Positions 5,920 to 6,007 of a DNA stretch of 6,007 nt are shown here, piece by piece. Positions within the stretch are counted from its first letter, which is position 1, and each line of letters opens with the position of its first letter. The DNA comes from Acidobacteriota bacterium (GTDB taxonomy: Bacteria > Acidobacteriota > Terriglobia > Terriglobales > Acidobacteriaceae). The stretch spans positions 1 to 6,007 of the forward strand of contig JAJZIF010000257.1 of NCBI GenBank assembly GCA_021810735.1. Direction: 5' to 3'. Made by a program: the position numbers and the translations under genes. Under the pieces are notes generated by a model. The model was not told the DNA's origin, made no database searches, and saw only the letters and a list, made by a program, of their open reading frames with translations.

Positions 5920-6007
5920 ATGCATTCGGTAGCGTGGTGGCCGACGCTGATTGTGGTGGCAATTGCCACGTTTACAGATATTCGGAGCCGCAGGGTCCCA
6001 AATTGGC
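5920..6007 (+). CDS. A24-type prepilin peptidase (CpaA/TadV-like), N-terminal fragment
   Basis: Twenty-nine codons are visible before the window ends. A hydrophobic first helix (WWPTLIVVAIATF, residues 6-18) leads into TDIRSRRVPNW (19-29), the hallmark of A24 prepilin peptidases of the short CpaA/TadV type: the first catalytic aspartate (Asp20) followed by the basic R-x-R and the PN pair. These inner-membrane aspartyl proteases remove the leader of Flp/type IVb pilins, and their genes usually sit at the start of Tad pilus loci. The frame is closed upstream by a TGA at 5884. ATG 5920 is the likely start; GTG 5914, nine bases after GGGA (5901-5904), and GTG 5917 are alternatives. The second catalytic aspartate lies outside the window, so activity cannot be judged. 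Confidence 0.75.
   Translation, partial: MHSVAWWPTLIVVAIATFTDIRSRRVPNW

Noticed and set aside
5956..5969. Perfect 14-bp palindrome GTGGCAATTGCCAC
   Set aside because: It lies inside the prepilin peptidase reading frame, and one such palindrome in 6 kb is not surprising by chance.

Overview
This is a GC-rich, densely packed bacterial window. The gene set and the style of the proteins (an actinobacterial/acidobacterial-like GH4 enzyme, SMP-30 lactonase, SDR sugar dehydrogenase, and the edge of a Tad/Flp pilus locus) suggest a soil heterotroph, most likely an Acidobacteriota member. That assignment rests on recall of family style, since the window has no rRNA or marker gene. No IS element, CRISPR array, tRNA or phage gene is visible.

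Left block (1-3092, all minus strand, transcribed right to left): an APC-superfamily permease (GTG start at 3092), a PfkB-family sugar kinase (start 1728, overlapping the permease stop as ATGA) and a GH4 NAD-dependent 6-phospho-glycosidase (start 794, overlapping the kinase by 11 bp and running off the left edge). The overlaps make this one translationally coupled operon. A coherent reading is import of a glycoside or glycosylated amine, ATP-dependent phosphorylation, then cleavage of the phosphorylated compound. The permease-plus-PfkB part resembles the layout of E. coli frlA/frlD (fructoselysine use), but with a GH4 enzyme as the cleaving step. The substrate is unknown.

Middle block (3093-5288): an SMP-30/gluconolactonase-type lactonase (minus, 3358-4266) diverges from an SDR sugar 1-dehydrogenase (plus, 4515-5288). 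Together they suit two successive steps of oxidative sugar catabolism: aldose to aldonolactone (SDR), then lactone to aldonate (SMP-30). A good hairpin follows the lactonase stop and separates it from the permease operon. The 248-bp divergent intergenic region holds a plausible sigma70-type promoter with an overlapping dyad for the lactonase, and a pair of near-identical 15-mers plus a pair of identical 11-mers that look like a dispersed non-coding repeat.

Right block (5289-6007): about 630 bp with no convincing gene, then the first 29 codons of an A24-type prepilin peptidase (CpaA/TadV-like) reading off the right edge. This probably begins a Tad/Flp pilus or type IV secretion-like locus unrelated to the sugar genes.

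I see no clearly new biological system. The most interesting item is the permease-PfkB-GH4 operon as a possible PTS-independent phospho-glycoside pathway. Other long open frames, including a 484-codon one antisense to the permease, are shadows of the real genes.
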